This document shows positions 39,367 through 47,950 of a stretch of 64,000 nucleotides of DNA, piece by piece. Origin of the DNA: Clostridia bacterium (GTDB lineage Bacteria; Bacillota_A; Clostridia; Oscillospirales; CAG-272); the NCBI GenBank assembly GCA_017632155.1, contig JAGBRZ010000051.1:22123-86122 (forward strand). The letters run 5' to 3'. Within the stretch, counting starts at the first letter, position 1. Every line of letters starts with the position of its first letter. A program made the translations under genes and the position numbers. A model generated the notes under the pieces. It was not told where the DNA came from. It was given only the letters and a program-made list of their open reading frames with translations, and searched no databases.

Positions 39367-41940
39367 TCAGATGCTTTTATTGAGCTTTTTTAAGCAATGC
39401 AAATAATCGTTATAAGTGTAGTGATCCTCGCTTTGCTCCTTAAAATCGGGGCAAACGAAGGATATTTCTTTGCGTTTTTCGTCAAGATCTTTACCGCCGT
39501 TCAGCAAATCGCAGACATCGAGCTTGTTTTTCGGCTTGTCGTTTTTCAGGCAAAAGATCTCGCCCGATTTGTTGCCGTAGGGGCAGAAATTGCCGTGTGC
39601 GCAGGTGAGGCAGCACTTGATCTTCACGCCCTCGGGCAGGGATCTTTGCAACGAGGCAAAAGCATCTTCCCAAGTGTGGCAAGAAGGTGTGCTCCAATAC
39701 GCTTTGCCGCCGTAAGTCACGGTGACGGTCATTGAATCGGGATCGATGCGCACACCGTTGTTGTAAACGGGCACGTTATGCTCACGGAAGCTTGCTTCCA
39801 CGGTCACGTCGCCGCTCGGAGTGGAAAGAACGAGCTCTCTGTCCTTGCGTTTATGACCCTCATACCAAGCCTTGCCGTCGTAGGCGTCCCACTCGATGCG
39901 GACGCTGTCGAAATCGAATTTGGGCGAAAGCCATTCGCTTCCGATCGCGCCGAGTTTATAACCTTCGTCCTTTTCATCAAAATACATAACCGTCACGCCG
40001 TGATCGTTTTTAAGCTCACCAATGAATCTCGCCATCGCCTCGTCGCCCTCGTAGATCACGCGCGGCTCATCGGTATATGAATTGCCGTTTTCGTCCTTCT
40101 TCCAGGTGCGCGGGAGCTCATAAGTGATGTTTTTGATTCCGAAAAAGGTCGCCACAGCCTCGCCGAGCTCCATATCCTTGCCCATGCGGTTCTGATCGGC
40201 ATCCTTGTGGATATTGAGTGCTCTGATCTTGACGGTCAGATCGCCGTTTTCCCACGAAACGAAGCTCCATTCGCTGTCGTGAAACTCGAAATCCGCAAGG
40301 CTGTCAAGAGAAACGTGGCAGAGCGGACGCTGCATAATATAATACCTTCCGTCTTTTTCATTCGAAAGGTCGCGGACGATCTTGAATCCCAGACGGGTGT
40401 AGATCTCAAGCAATTCGTCAAAACGTCCCATGTCGGGGAATCTGAGCATTCTTTCGAGCAGATATACCTCGGCGTGTGTGTAGCCCTCTTTGATGGCGTC
40501 CTCAAAGGCGCGCGTGATGAGCTTTTCCTCCATTCCGCAACGTTTGAAATTGGACGCGATCATCAGCTCGACGATCGAAAATATCTTCGAGCCCTCCGGC
40601 GCGGTGGGGATGGCGCGCTCCTCCTCGGGGATGCCGAGGCATACGAAGGAATCCTTTTCGCCGCAGTGACAGAAGCCGAAAAATTCATTTTCAAAGCAAG
40701 CCACCGTTCCCTTTGCGATCCCGCCGCCGACGTAGCGTTCAACCTGACCGAGCCACATTTCGACAAGCCTTTCGCTGCCGCCCTTGCGTTCTATCACGCT
40801 TTCATACTGCGCGCGGTCTTCCTCCTGCGTCATATGATAGCTCATACCGAAATTATAGCAATTATCCTTGCAGGTATATGCACGGCAGAATGAAAAATAA
40901 TTCTTCCATTCGTGGCGGTGGAGGGGTCTGTATTTGATATTTTCGCGCACTACCTCACGGCGGAGGTCGAGAAGCGCGGGGTGTCCCGTTTTGTCGTAAG
41001 AGGCAATATGACAAATGAAATCGCACAGGTTTTGCGGATTTGAAGGCACTTGAGTCAAGTGATCGAAGAAGGGATCGGGATAGGGAATCGGCTCTTGAGG
41101 AAGGGCGTTATACTCCTTTACCGCCTCATACGCCATTTTGTATTTTTGAGCAAATCCGTCGATATCGCCTTCATCAAAGCAAAGGCGCGCATAGCGTGAA
41201 AAATGATTCCAATAACCAAAGTAAAGCTTTTTACCTTCCGGCATCATTAAATCAAGCAGGTCATAAGCCGCATTCATCGACTCGCGGGTATTGATTCTCA
41301 TAAGATGCATATAGAGCTCAAGAAATTTCTTTTTAAGGTTATTTTGATCGTATTTGATCTTCTCGTCCCCACCGAGAAACTTGGTGACCATCTGTGCACG
41401 CCTGATGTCATCCTTCTGCGAATAAGCGAGAACAAGTGCGCGATCACGGTTTCCGAGCTCAAACTCCACGCTTGCAAGCCACGATGAATATGTTTCATCA
41501 TCGGGATAAAGCCTGTTAAGTTTCGAAAACGCTTCACGTGACTTTAACAAATAAGAGTTTCTCGGTTCTTTGTCGGTCTTTTTTCTTTTGCCTATATGAT
41601 AAAGATCACACGCACGGCGGTAAAGGAAGGTTTCGTCATCGGGAAATTCCTCAAGAGCTTCCTCCGCCACGAGCAGGGTCATATCTTCGCCGTAACGAAC
41701 CATCTGCTGCCATCTGTGCTCAAACTCCGCGCGACGGTCGGTGCCGAGAAGGTCGTTAAGACCGATCTTGAGTACCTTCGAGAGCGGAACAAGCAGATTG
41801 ATGTCGGGCATAGTTTGCCCTGTTTCCCATTTTGAGATGGCTTGCGACGAGATGTGAAGCTCCGACGCAAGGGCGTCCTGCGTCAGTCCCAGCTTTTGTC
41901 TGTACTCGCGAATCTTTTCGCCGATCGTCTTTTCCTGCAT
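39367..41940 (-). CDS. Large XRE-TPR-GNAT fusion protein with cysteine-rich C-terminus
   Basis: An 857-residue multi-domain protein. Residues 8-65 are a Cro/C1 helix-turn-helix (GLTQDALASELHISSQAISKWE). Residues 75-330 are TPR-like helices (LEEFPDDETFLYRRACDLYHIG and others). Residues 405-540 are a GNAT acetyltransferase (acetyl-CoA loop FKRCGMEEKLI, C-terminal IYTRLGFKIVRDL...YYIMQRPL). Residues 550-760 are a beta-rich region, and the last 100 residues contain CCLTCAHGNFCPYGN, a possible metal-binding cluster. It is closely related to the gene at 42487 up to the GNAT domain, after which the two have nothing in common. Target and ligand unknown. It may sense a metabolite and act as regulator and acetyltransferase. 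Confidence 0.85.
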   Translation of the reverse strand: MQEKTIGEKIREYRQKLGLTQDALASELHISSQAISKWETGQTMPDINLLVPLSKVLKIGLNDLLGTDRRAEFEHRWQQMVRYGEDMTLLVAEEALEEFPDDETFLYRRACDLYHIGKRKKTDKEPRNSYLLKSREAFSKLNRLYPDDETYSSWLASVEFELGNRDRALVLAYSQKDDIRRAQMVTKFLGGDEKIKYDQNNLKKKFLELYMHLMRINTRESMNAAYDLLDLMMPEGKKLYFGYWNHFSRYARLCFDEGDIDGFAQKYKMAYEAVKEYNALPQEPIPYPDPFFDHLTQVPSNPQNLCDFICHIASYDKTGHPALLDLRREVVRENIKYRPLHRHEWKNYFSFCRAYTCKDNCYNFGMSYHMTQEEDRAQYESVIERKGGSERLVEMWLGQVERYVGGGIAKGTVACFENEFFGFCHCGEKDSFVCLGIPEEERAIPTAPEGSKIFSIVELMIASNFKRCGMEEKLITRAFEDAIKEGYTHAEVYLLERMLRFPDMGRFDELLEIYTRLGFKIVRDLSNEKDGRYYIMQRPLCHVSLDSLADFEFHDSEWSFVSWENGDLTVKIRALNIHKDADQNRMGKDMELGEAVATFFGIKNITYELPRTWKKDENGNSYTDEPRVIYEGDEAMARFIGELKNDHGVTVMYFDEKDEGYKLGAIGSEWLSPKFDFDSVRIEWDAYDGKAWYEGHKRKDRELVLSTPSGDVTVEASFREHNVPVYNNGVRIDPDSMTVTVTYGGKAYWSTPSCHTWEDAFASLQRSLPEGVKIKCCLTCAHGNFCPYGNKSGEIFCLKNDKPKNKLDVCDLLNGGKDLDEKRKEISFVCPDFKEQSEDHYTYNDYLHCLKKLNKSI

Positions 41941-41969
41941 TTCTATGCTCCTTCGGTTTTATTGATTTT

Positions 41970-41998
41970 ATTATATCACACCAACGCGAAAATTGCAA
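41970..41998 (-). promoter_or_regulatory. Sigma-A promoter of the first XRE-TPR-GNAT gene
   Basis: Minus-strand TTGCAA (41993-41998) and TATAAT (41970-41975), 17-bp spacing. The 66 bp upstream of the start codon are identical to those of the paralogue (44718-44746). Confidence 0.75.
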
Positions 41999-42124
41999 GT
42001 AACTTTTCGGATATACGAAGGCAACCGATGGTTGGAGAAAGCACTTGTTACCTCATAACAATCAATGAAATCTCAATATAACAAATCGCTGATATGTGCG
42101 ATTATCGTTCGTGCGGTACAATAA

Positions 42125-42440
42125 TGTCCTCCTCATTCACCGCTTCTCGCGGTCCCCTTTCCCCGCTGGGGAACGCTGAGGGCTTAGTGCTACACGCTAA
42201 CCATTCAGCGAATATGATTTAGCAATATAATTTTACATATTAAATTGGAATATTTTATTGAAAAAAGTTTGCAAAAACTCCATTACGAGTGCGTAATTAT
42301 TTAAATAAAAATATTCCGAACTGCCAAAACATAATTATTGTAATATCCGATGTTCGCTGAATATCAAAGAAGTTTGCAGATGCCATTAGCGTTCCCCAGC
42401 GGGGAAAGGGGACCGCGAGGAGCGGTGAATGAAGAGGACA
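42125..42440. repeat. Inverted-repeat element (MITE-like) between the twin regulators
   Basis: The 53-bp arms 42125-42177 and 42388-42440 are nearly perfect inverted copies, starting TGTCCTC(C/T)TCATTCACCGC and ending GGGGAACGCT. They enclose 210 bp of AT-rich, non-coding DNA that itself has a shorter inverted ATTCAGCGAA. The arms share the CTCATTCACCGC / GCGGTGAATGA core with the hairpin at 29913-29947. Nothing else is visible in the 546-bp gap between the twin genes. Confidence 0.78.
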
Positions 42441-42486
42441 AAATCTGCACTACATAAACATCAAGGCTTTAATATATGCAAAAAGA

Positions 42487-44688
42487 TCAGTTCTCCGAAA
42501 GGATCTCCTTCGCCATTTTGTCGCAGAGATCTTTTGCTATCGGCTCTGAAAACATTTCAACAAAGACATCGTAGATCAGGGTGGAGAGTTCTTGCTCCGT
42601 CATATCTTTTTTGATTTGCGGTGCGAGCCTTTTGACCTCGGGAATATATTCATCATCGGGGCAACCCATAGCAAGCAGACCCATGGGATCGTGTTTGTCT
42701 ATCACATTTTTTATCATAACGTTCATTGACGGCACCAGCTTATATTCCGTGATTCTATCCGGCCAGGGATCGTTACCGTAAACACAGCCCTCGAGCATAC
42801 TAATAAATCCGTTTTCGATGAACAGCACAAAACCTGCACCGAATTTCACCCCGGGAAACTCTGCCGTCAGATCACCAAGCTGATTGTTATAACCACAACC
42901 GAGCGAATCGGCGGGATCGGTGACCTCGAAATTTGTGAAAAAGCCGTGTCCCGTGAATTCGCGGTTTATAACGCGCGCTTTATTGTACTGCGCCATTATC
43001 TTATCCGCAAATTCGGGATTTTCCTTCGCGATCATTTCTATGACCTCGCGCTCGAAGAGCTTGAATCTGCTCTCAGCCGAAAGATTCAGATCTTTTTGCA
43101 AAATATACTTTCTTTTTCCGTCTTCCGTCAAGTTGTAAGCAATCCGGAATCCGAATTTTTGATAAAGCGCAAGATCGCGGTCAAACTTTGCGGAATCGTT
43201 GTCGTAAAGGTAGACCTCGGCTTTGGTGTAATCGTTATTTTCCGCATAATCGAGAGCAATTTTGATCAGCCGCTCGTCGATTCCGCAGTCGTGCAGATTG
43301 TCCTCCACCAATATCTCGGCAAAAAACATAACCTTTTCGCCCTCGGGGACCGAGCAGTATTTTTCGGGCAGCGGCAGATAGCTGTAGCTCGTCTTATCCC
43401 AGGCGTTGCAAAACGCGACAATACGGTTGCCTATTGCGTGCGCCGCGAAGCCGTGCATTTGACCGCCGCAGAGCAGATCTTCAACCAATTTTCTTCCCCT
43501 TGCGATATGGCATTCGTGAAAACGATGAGCGCCGTATTGCTCAAGCAGCTTTTTCAAATCTCCATCGTCATTGGGGTCTTTGTTATATTGAGTTGCAAAA
43601 TTACCCGGGCCGACACAGCAAAAATGACGGCGGCAGAATTGATAGAAATCGATCCATTCGTGCTTCCAAAGTCTGAAGCAGGTCACACATTCATCGGCAA
43701 TTTTGCGGCGAACGTCAATCGATGCGTGATGACCGAGCTTTTTGCTTGAAAGGAAGCGGTCAAAAAAGTGTAATTTATCAAGACTGCGGTTGCGGTTATC
43801 CGTCAAGCGGTCAAAAAGCGGATCGGTATACGAAACGCTCGGACCGGGGACGGCATAAGCCTTCATAGCCTCATACGCCTTCATAAACTTTTCCGCGTAG
43901 CCGTCAAGATCGCCCTCATCAAGGCAAAGCTCGGCATCCGAGAGATAGAGCGACCACAAATATTTGCTTCGCCGGCCTTTTTCATCCCCCATCATCACGT
44001 CAAGCAGAGAATGCGCGGCGCCCAGCGACTCGCGGGTGTTGATATCAACGAGGGTATTATAAAGATCCTTCATCTGATCTTCAAGCTTCGTTTGCTTGAA
44101 TCTGATCTCTTCCTCGCCGCCGAGGTATTGGGCGATCAGGCTCTTTTGGCGGGGCGAGCTCTTTGCGGAATATATAAGATCAAGCGCCTTGTCGCGCATT
44201 CCGCGTGCAAAGTAGACCTCGGATAGGCAGATGGTATATTTATCGTTATCGGGGAAATTTGTGTGCAGATATTCAAAATGCTCCTGCGCCCACGCGAAAT
44301 AGTTGATCGCCATAAACTTTACATTTTTGTAGGCAATGCCAAGATCGTATTCTGCCTGTGCGCGGCGGAAGAGAAATTCCTCATCATCGGGAAATTCTTT
44401 CAGAGCATCGTCTGCCGCGAGCAAAGCAAGCTCGTCGCCAAACGGGAGGGCGCGCTGCCACGCGCGTTCAAGTTCCGCACGGCGGTCGCCTCCGAGGAGC
44501 TCGTTGACTCCAATTCCGAGAAGGTGCGACAGCGGCAAAAGCAAATTTATATCGGGCATAGTTTGCCCATTTTCCCATTTCGAGATGGCTTGCGGGGATA
44601 CGTGAAGCTCGCTGGCAAGATAGTCCTGCGTCAGTCCCAGCTTCTGTCTGTACTCGCGAATCTTATCGCCGATCGTATTTTCTTGCAT
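42487..44688 (-). CDS. Large XRE-TPR-GNAT fusion protein with DUF1871-like C-terminus
   Basis: A 733-residue paralogue of the protein at 39367. Residues 8-65 are the helix-turn-helix, almost identical to its twin. Residues 75-330 are TPR-like. Residues 410-535 are the GNAT domain (LHDCGIDERLIKIALDYAE, then LYQKFGFRIAYNLTE...YILQKDL). The C-terminal 200 residues are different: a beta-rich domain (NREFTGHGFFTNFEV...LGCGYNNQLGDL) and a helical NVMIKNVIDKHDPMGLLAMGCPDDEY segment that resembles DUF1871. Conserved front end and swapped back ends suggest module exchange. Ribosome site GAAGGAG. Confidence 0.85.
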   Translation of the reverse strand: MQENTIGDKIREYRQKLGLTQDYLASELHVSPQAISKWENGQTMPDINLLLPLSHLLGIGVNELLGGDRRAELERAWQRALPFGDELALLAADDALKEFPDDEEFLFRRAQAEYDLGIAYKNVKFMAINYFAWAQEHFEYLHTNFPDNDKYTICLSEVYFARGMRDKALDLIYSAKSSPRQKSLIAQYLGGEEEIRFKQTKLEDQMKDLYNTLVDINTRESLGAAHSLLDVMMGDEKGRRSKYLWSLYLSDAELCLDEGDLDGYAEKFMKAYEAMKAYAVPGPSVSYTDPLFDRLTDNRNRSLDKLHFFDRFLSSKKLGHHASIDVRRKIADECVTCFRLWKHEWIDFYQFCRRHFCCVGPGNFATQYNKDPNDDGDLKKLLEQYGAHRFHECHIARGRKLVEDLLCGGQMHGFAAHAIGNRIVAFCNAWDKTSYSYLPLPEKYCSVPEGEKVMFFAEILVEDNLHDCGIDERLIKIALDYAENNDYTKAEVYLYDNDSAKFDRDLALYQKFGFRIAYNLTEDGKRKYILQKDLNLSAESRFKLFEREVIEMIAKENPEFADKIMAQYNKARVINREFTGHGFFTNFEVTDPADSLGCGYNNQLGDLTAEFPGVKFGAGFVLFIENGFISMLEGCVYGNDPWPDRITEYKLVPSMNVMIKNVIDKHDPMGLLAMGCPDDEYIPEVKRLAPQIKKDMTEQELSTLIYDVFVEMFSEPIAKDLCDKMAKEILSEN

Positions 44689-44717
44689 TTCTATGCTCCT
44701 TCGGTTTTATTGATTTT

Positions 44718-44746
44718 ATTATATCACACCAACGCGAAAATTGCAA
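44718..44746 (-). promoter_or_regulatory. Sigma-A promoter of the second XRE-TPR-GNAT gene
   Basis: Minus-strand TTGCAA (44741-44746) and TATAAT (44718-44723), 17-bp spacing; identical to the promoter at 41970-41998. Confidence 0.75.
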
Positions 44747-44766
44747 GTAACTTTCAGGTTATATGA

Positions 44767-44800
44767 AAACAACCGAGAGTTGATACACTCTCGGTTGTTT
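44767..44800. terminator. Terminator of the SGNH hydrolase gene
   Basis: A 14-bp perfect stem (AAACAACCGAGAGT / ACTCTCGGTTGTTT), loop TGATAC, with a TTTT tail on the minus strand. A decayed version (CAACCGATGGTTG) is found at the equivalent place upstream of the first twin, near 42023. Confidence 0.82.
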
Positions 44801-44806
44801 ATTCAA

Positions 44807-45481
44807 TTAAAGACTCTCGATAAACTCCTTGAGTCTGAGGGCGAGGAATTCGTGGCCGGCGTCGTTGAAGTGGAGGCCGTCGGAGGTGTATTTCTGTGCG
44901 ATCTCGGGATCGTGGGGATCGAGTCCGAGCTTATGATAGAGGTTGAGAACGGGAATGTCGAACTGCTTTGCGGTCTCTTCGATCACCTCAACGTAAGCGA
45001 TGAGTGCCTTTGCATCGGGGCGCTTGTTGGCTCTGGGCGAGGGGGCGAGGTCATCGACGTTGCTGTAACAGCAGCGCGCGGGAGTCATAAAGACAACGGG
45101 CTTGCCCGCATAATTCTGGCGAAGATAGTTCATAAGGAAGTAAACTCCACCGCAAAAAGTCGCGGGGGTCTTGTCGCCAATCTCTCCGAAGGGAGCGTCG
45201 CCGTGGATGTAATCGTTTACGCCGCCGTAAACAACGACCATATCAGCCGTGGTGTCCATATTATAAACTCTGCCGCAGAAGCAAAGATCGTGGCGAGGCT
45301 TTTCGCTTGCGTGCTGCTGGTGAGCCAGACGGGTGCCGCCGATGCCGTAGTTATTGGTCTTTGAAAGCTCGCACATCTTCTCGAGGCGCTTGTCATATCT
45401 GCAGTTGGCTCTGTCAACAACGCCAACACCCTCGGTGATGCTGTCACCAAGGAAATTTACCTTGAAACCTTTAATATTCAT
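44807..45481 (-). CDS. SGNH/GDSL hydrolase
   Basis: A 224-residue cytoplasmic esterase of the GDSL lipase superfamily. Block I is NFLGDSITEGVGV (Ser nucleophile), Gly is in YGIGGTRLAHQ, Asn in VYGGVNDYIHG, and the Asp-His pair in DGLHFNDAGHEFLA. Probably removes acyl or acetyl groups from oligosaccharides; it lies between the twin regulators and a GH39 enzyme. The start is ATG 45481, preceded by ACGGAGG. The in-frame upstream region carries the promoter and is not translated. Confidence 0.9.
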   Translation of the reverse strand: MNIKGFKVNFLGDSITEGVGVVDRANCRYDKRLEKMCELSKTNNYGIGGTRLAHQQHASEKPRHDLCFCGRVYNMDTTADMVVVYGGVNDYIHGDAPFGEIGDKTPATFCGGVYFLMNYLRQNYAGKPVVFMTPARCCYSNVDDLAPSPRANKRPDAKALIAYVEVIEETAKQFDIPVLNLYHKLGLDPHDPEIAQKYTSDGLHFNDAGHEFLALRLKEFIESL

Positions 45482-45490
45482 AAAAAAGAT

Positions 45491-45531
45491 CCTCCGTTTT
45501 GTGATGTCATAATCATACCACAAAACGGAGG
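45491..45531. promoter_or_regulatory. Inverted repeat spanning promoter spacer and ribosome site
   Basis: CCTCCGTTTTGTG (45491-45503) and CACAAAACGGAGG (45519-45531) are perfect 13-bp inverted arms. Minus strand: the first-encountered arm sits in the -35/-10 spacer and the other carries the ribosome site of the SGNH gene. The promoter itself is TTGACA (45535-45540), 17 bp, TATGAT (45512-45517). Confidence 0.65.
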
Positions 45532-45540
45532 AATTGTCAA
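45512..45540 (-). promoter_or_regulatory. Sigma-A promoter of the SGNH hydrolase gene
   Basis: Minus-strand TTGACA (45535-45540) and TATGAT (45512-45517), 17-bp spacing, ending 13 bp before the GH39 stop codon. Confidence 0.7.
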
Positions 45541-45552
45541 GTGTAAATCCTA

Positions 45553-46905
45553 TCAAAGAGTCTTTATCTTAATAAGATAGGAAGAAAGATTTGGCATTTT
45601 GAATGCGGGGATGAATCGGTCGCCGTAGTAAGTCGCCTTGCCGACCCACTCGAGATCGTGCGATTCGTCGAGAAGATAGTACTCGATCTCGCAACCCCGC
45701 TCCGCGCCGAAGCCGGAAAGGTCGACCTCTGCCTCTATCATTCCCTTTTCGTCATCGTCGGAGAAGTGCGTCAGCATAACCGCCGCCTCGCCCTCGCCGA
45801 CAGCCGCGCAGGCGTAAAGATCGCCGTCATCCGAATCAATCTTTACTGCACTATCAAGCTTATAAAGCGCGTTGAACATATAAAAAGGATAGTAACCCTT
45901 GAGCTTATCGCAGATTCGATCGGTTGAAAACAGACCGTTCATTCCACCCGGGCGGGCATCATAGTACATAAGCATATCAAGCGGCTCGTACTGGCAGGAC
46001 TCAATTACCGCCGCGATGAAGGACGCACCCTTGATGTTTTTCTCGCTCTTGAGCGAGTAGACCCAATCGTCACCCGTCCAGCCGCGGACGTAGTTCCACT
46101 CATTGAGAATGCTTTCGGTTTCCGAAAAGCCGTATTTATCGAGCAGTTCGCGTGCGAGTCGAACCTTTTCAACAAAAGTGTGCACGTTTTTGTCATATCT
46201 GTGCCAGGAGAAGAAATCGGGTTTGATATCATTTTCTTTTAGCGCACGGAAAAATCCGTCGAGCCAGACGGGTCTGAGCCCCGCGACAGCGGGACCACCG
46301 ATCTTGAGGTGCGGGAAGCAGGCTTTGAGATGCTTGTGCGCGATGCAATAAAGCTCATAAAACTGCGCGGCAGTGCCACCCCAGCAACGCTTGTGCGTTG
46401 AATCGTCGGGGTCGAGATCGGGCTCGTTCCAGATCTCCCAATATTTTATGTCATAATGAAATCCGTCCGCCCAGCCCTCGGTGTAGTGGCGGATGATATG
46501 CTCGCAGATGACCGCCCATTTTGCAAAATCCTTGGGCGGAAGAGTACCGTATTTCTTGACTCCGTGCTCGATCTTCGAGCCGAGGCGGTAGAAGGTGCGG
46601 ACCCCCGCAAATTCGCAGACTTTGACGTATTCATCCGTCATTGCGAAATCATAAGATTCGGGCGAATAGGGATCAGCATCGAAATTCGTGAAAATATTGT
46701 GCACGTCAACGGTGTGCTCACCGCCGTAGGTCGAGTAAAACGCGGCATCGTGATTGCGGGCGAAAGGAATTCCCGCAGCGCGGTAATCGTCGATATTCGT
46801 GATTCGCTGGTCAACCGCAAACTTGTAGACAGGGCCGTTGTTGACCGCGTGCATCGGCTTGACCTTGCCCATTTTTTGATTGAAATCAATTTTAATCTTT
46901 GCCAT
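45553..46905 (-). CDS. GH39-like glycosidase (beta-xylosidase/iduronidase type)
   Basis: A 450-residue cytoplasmic retaining glycosidase of clan GH-A. The acid/base Glu is in YWEIWNEPDLD (about residue 175) and the nucleophile Glu in ESILNEWNYVRG (about 275). The beta-sandwich domain typical of GH39 follows (AAVMLTHFSDDDEKGMIEAEVDLSGFG). Substrate could be xylo-oligosaccharide or a related glycan. The start is ATG 46905 with GGTGGAG just upstream; an in-frame GTG three codons earlier has no ribosome site. It has its own promoter and no signal peptide. Confidence 0.85.
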   Translation of the reverse strand: MAKIKIDFNQKMGKVKPMHAVNNGPVYKFAVDQRITNIDDYRAAGIPFARNHDAAFYSTYGGEHTVDVHNIFTNFDADPYSPESYDFAMTDEYVKVCEFAGVRTFYRLGSKIEHGVKKYGTLPPKDFAKWAVICEHIIRHYTEGWADGFHYDIKYWEIWNEPDLDPDDSTHKRCWGGTAAQFYELYCIAHKHLKACFPHLKIGGPAVAGLRPVWLDGFFRALKENDIKPDFFSWHRYDKNVHTFVEKVRLARELLDKYGFSETESILNEWNYVRGWTGDDWVYSLKSEKNIKGASFIAAVIESCQYEPLDMLMYYDARPGGMNGLFSTDRICDKLKGYYPFYMFNALYKLDSAVKIDSDDGDLYACAAVGEGEAAVMLTHFSDDDEKGMIEAEVDLSGFGAERGCEIEYYLLDESHDLEWVGKATYYGDRFIPAFKMPNLSSYLIKIKTL

Positions 46906-46932
46906 ATTCTCCACCCCCTGAGGTTTTAATTC

Positions 46933-46961
46933 ATTATATCATTATCGGGAGAGTTTGTCAA
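46933..46961 (-). promoter_or_regulatory. Sigma-A promoter of the GH39 gene
   Basis: Minus-strand TTGACA (46956-46961) and TATAAT (46933-46938), 17-bp spacing; it begins right at the end of the preceding terminator. Confidence 0.75.
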
Positions 46962-46962
46962 C

Positions 46963-46991
46963 AAAAAGCAGGCATTTTCTGCCTGCTTTTT
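46963..46991. terminator. Terminator of the sugar isomerase/epimerase gene
   Basis: A perfect 12-bp stem AAAAAGCAGGCA / TGCCTGCTTTTT with a 5-nt loop. Confidence 0.85.
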
Positions 46992-46999
46992 GACCTGAA

Positions 47000-47854
47000 T
47001 TATTTATTCTCTTTATAGAACTCGAATCTCTCGATCAGATATTTTCCGACCTTTGCCATATAGGTAAGACCGTCCTCATAGAGGGCAACGGGGATATCCT
47101 TGATAAATGCCGAAGCCTCATAGTTGAGGTCGCCCGCGTAATCGATGTCGGCAAGCGCCTTCATTACGCTTTCCCACTCGACCTTGCCGTAATAGGGCAG
47201 AGTGTGGGTGTCGCGGTCGCCGTTGTTATCGTGAACGTGGGTGCAACCGTCAACAAGTCGCGGACCTATCGCGCGGATAGCCTCCGCGGGGTCAACGCCC
47301 TGAAGCAGACAGTGTCCGACGTCGAAGCAAACGGTGAACACGGGATCGTTCAGCGTGTCGAAGAGCTTATTGAGTCTTTCGGGAGTCGAGGTGATCGAAA
47401 CTCTGCCGATATTCTCAATCGCAATCTTGATGCCGCACTCGCGCGCAACGGGGATCAGCTTTTTGTAGAAATTGAGATTATATTCAAAAAGGATCTCGGG
47501 ATTTCCTTCGACTGCAAAATCGAGATGTACGCAAGGGTGAACAACTATCATCGGCGCGCCGAGATATGCCGCATTTTTGATGCCCTGAACGATCTCCTCG
47601 AATCTCTTTGCCGACTTATCCTCCTCTACGTAGCTTGAGGGGAAGGGCGCGTGCGCCTGACAGATAGCAACTCCGCGCGATGCGGCGTACTTGCCAAGGG
47701 AGCGATAAAACTCCTCATCGTGCTCGGTGGTGCAATATTCGGCGACGTCATTGTTGAAATCGATACCCTCAATTCCCGTCGACGCCATAATATCAAGCAT
47801 CTTTTCAATGCCGAAAGTATCGTGAAGTCTGATCATATTTGCAGAAAGTAACAT
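47000..47854 (-). CDS. Sugar phosphate isomerase/epimerase (xylose isomerase-like TIM barrel)
   Basis: A 284-residue cytoplasmic TIM-barrel protein of the AP_endonuc_2 fold. Metal and active-site residues are visible as HAPFP, VVHPCVH, AIENIG, CFDVGHCLL, HVHDNNGDRDTH and the C-terminal LNYEAS (Glu ligand). It resembles hydroxypyruvate isomerase, tagatose epimerase or inosose dehydratase-type enzymes; the substrate is unknown. It carries its own promoter and terminator, in a cluster of glycosidases on the same strand. Confidence 0.88.
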   Translation of the reverse strand: MLLSANMIRLHDTFGIEKMLDIMASTGIEGIDFNNDVAEYCTTEHDEEFYRSLGKYAASRGVAICQAHAPFPSSYVEEDKSAKRFEEIVQGIKNAAYLGAPMIVVHPCVHLDFAVEGNPEILFEYNLNFYKKLIPVARECGIKIAIENIGRVSITSTPERLNKLFDTLNDPVFTVCFDVGHCLLQGVDPAEAIRAIGPRLVDGCTHVHDNNGDRDTHTLPYYGKVEWESVMKALADIDYAGDLNYEASAFIKDIPVALYEDGLTYMAKVGKYLIERFEFYKENK

Positions 47855-47887
47855 GGTATTTACTCCTTAATTAAATAATATGGTTTA

Positions 47888-47916
47888 ATTATATCACACT
47901 AATCACAGAGTGTCAA
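47888..47916 (-). promoter_or_regulatory. Sigma-A promoter of the sugar isomerase gene
   Basis: Minus-strand TTGACA (47911-47916) and TATAAT (47888-47893), 17-bp spacing. Confidence 0.76.
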
Positions 47917-47950
47917 GTTTTAGGTGAAAAAAGTCACATATCTCTTACGG

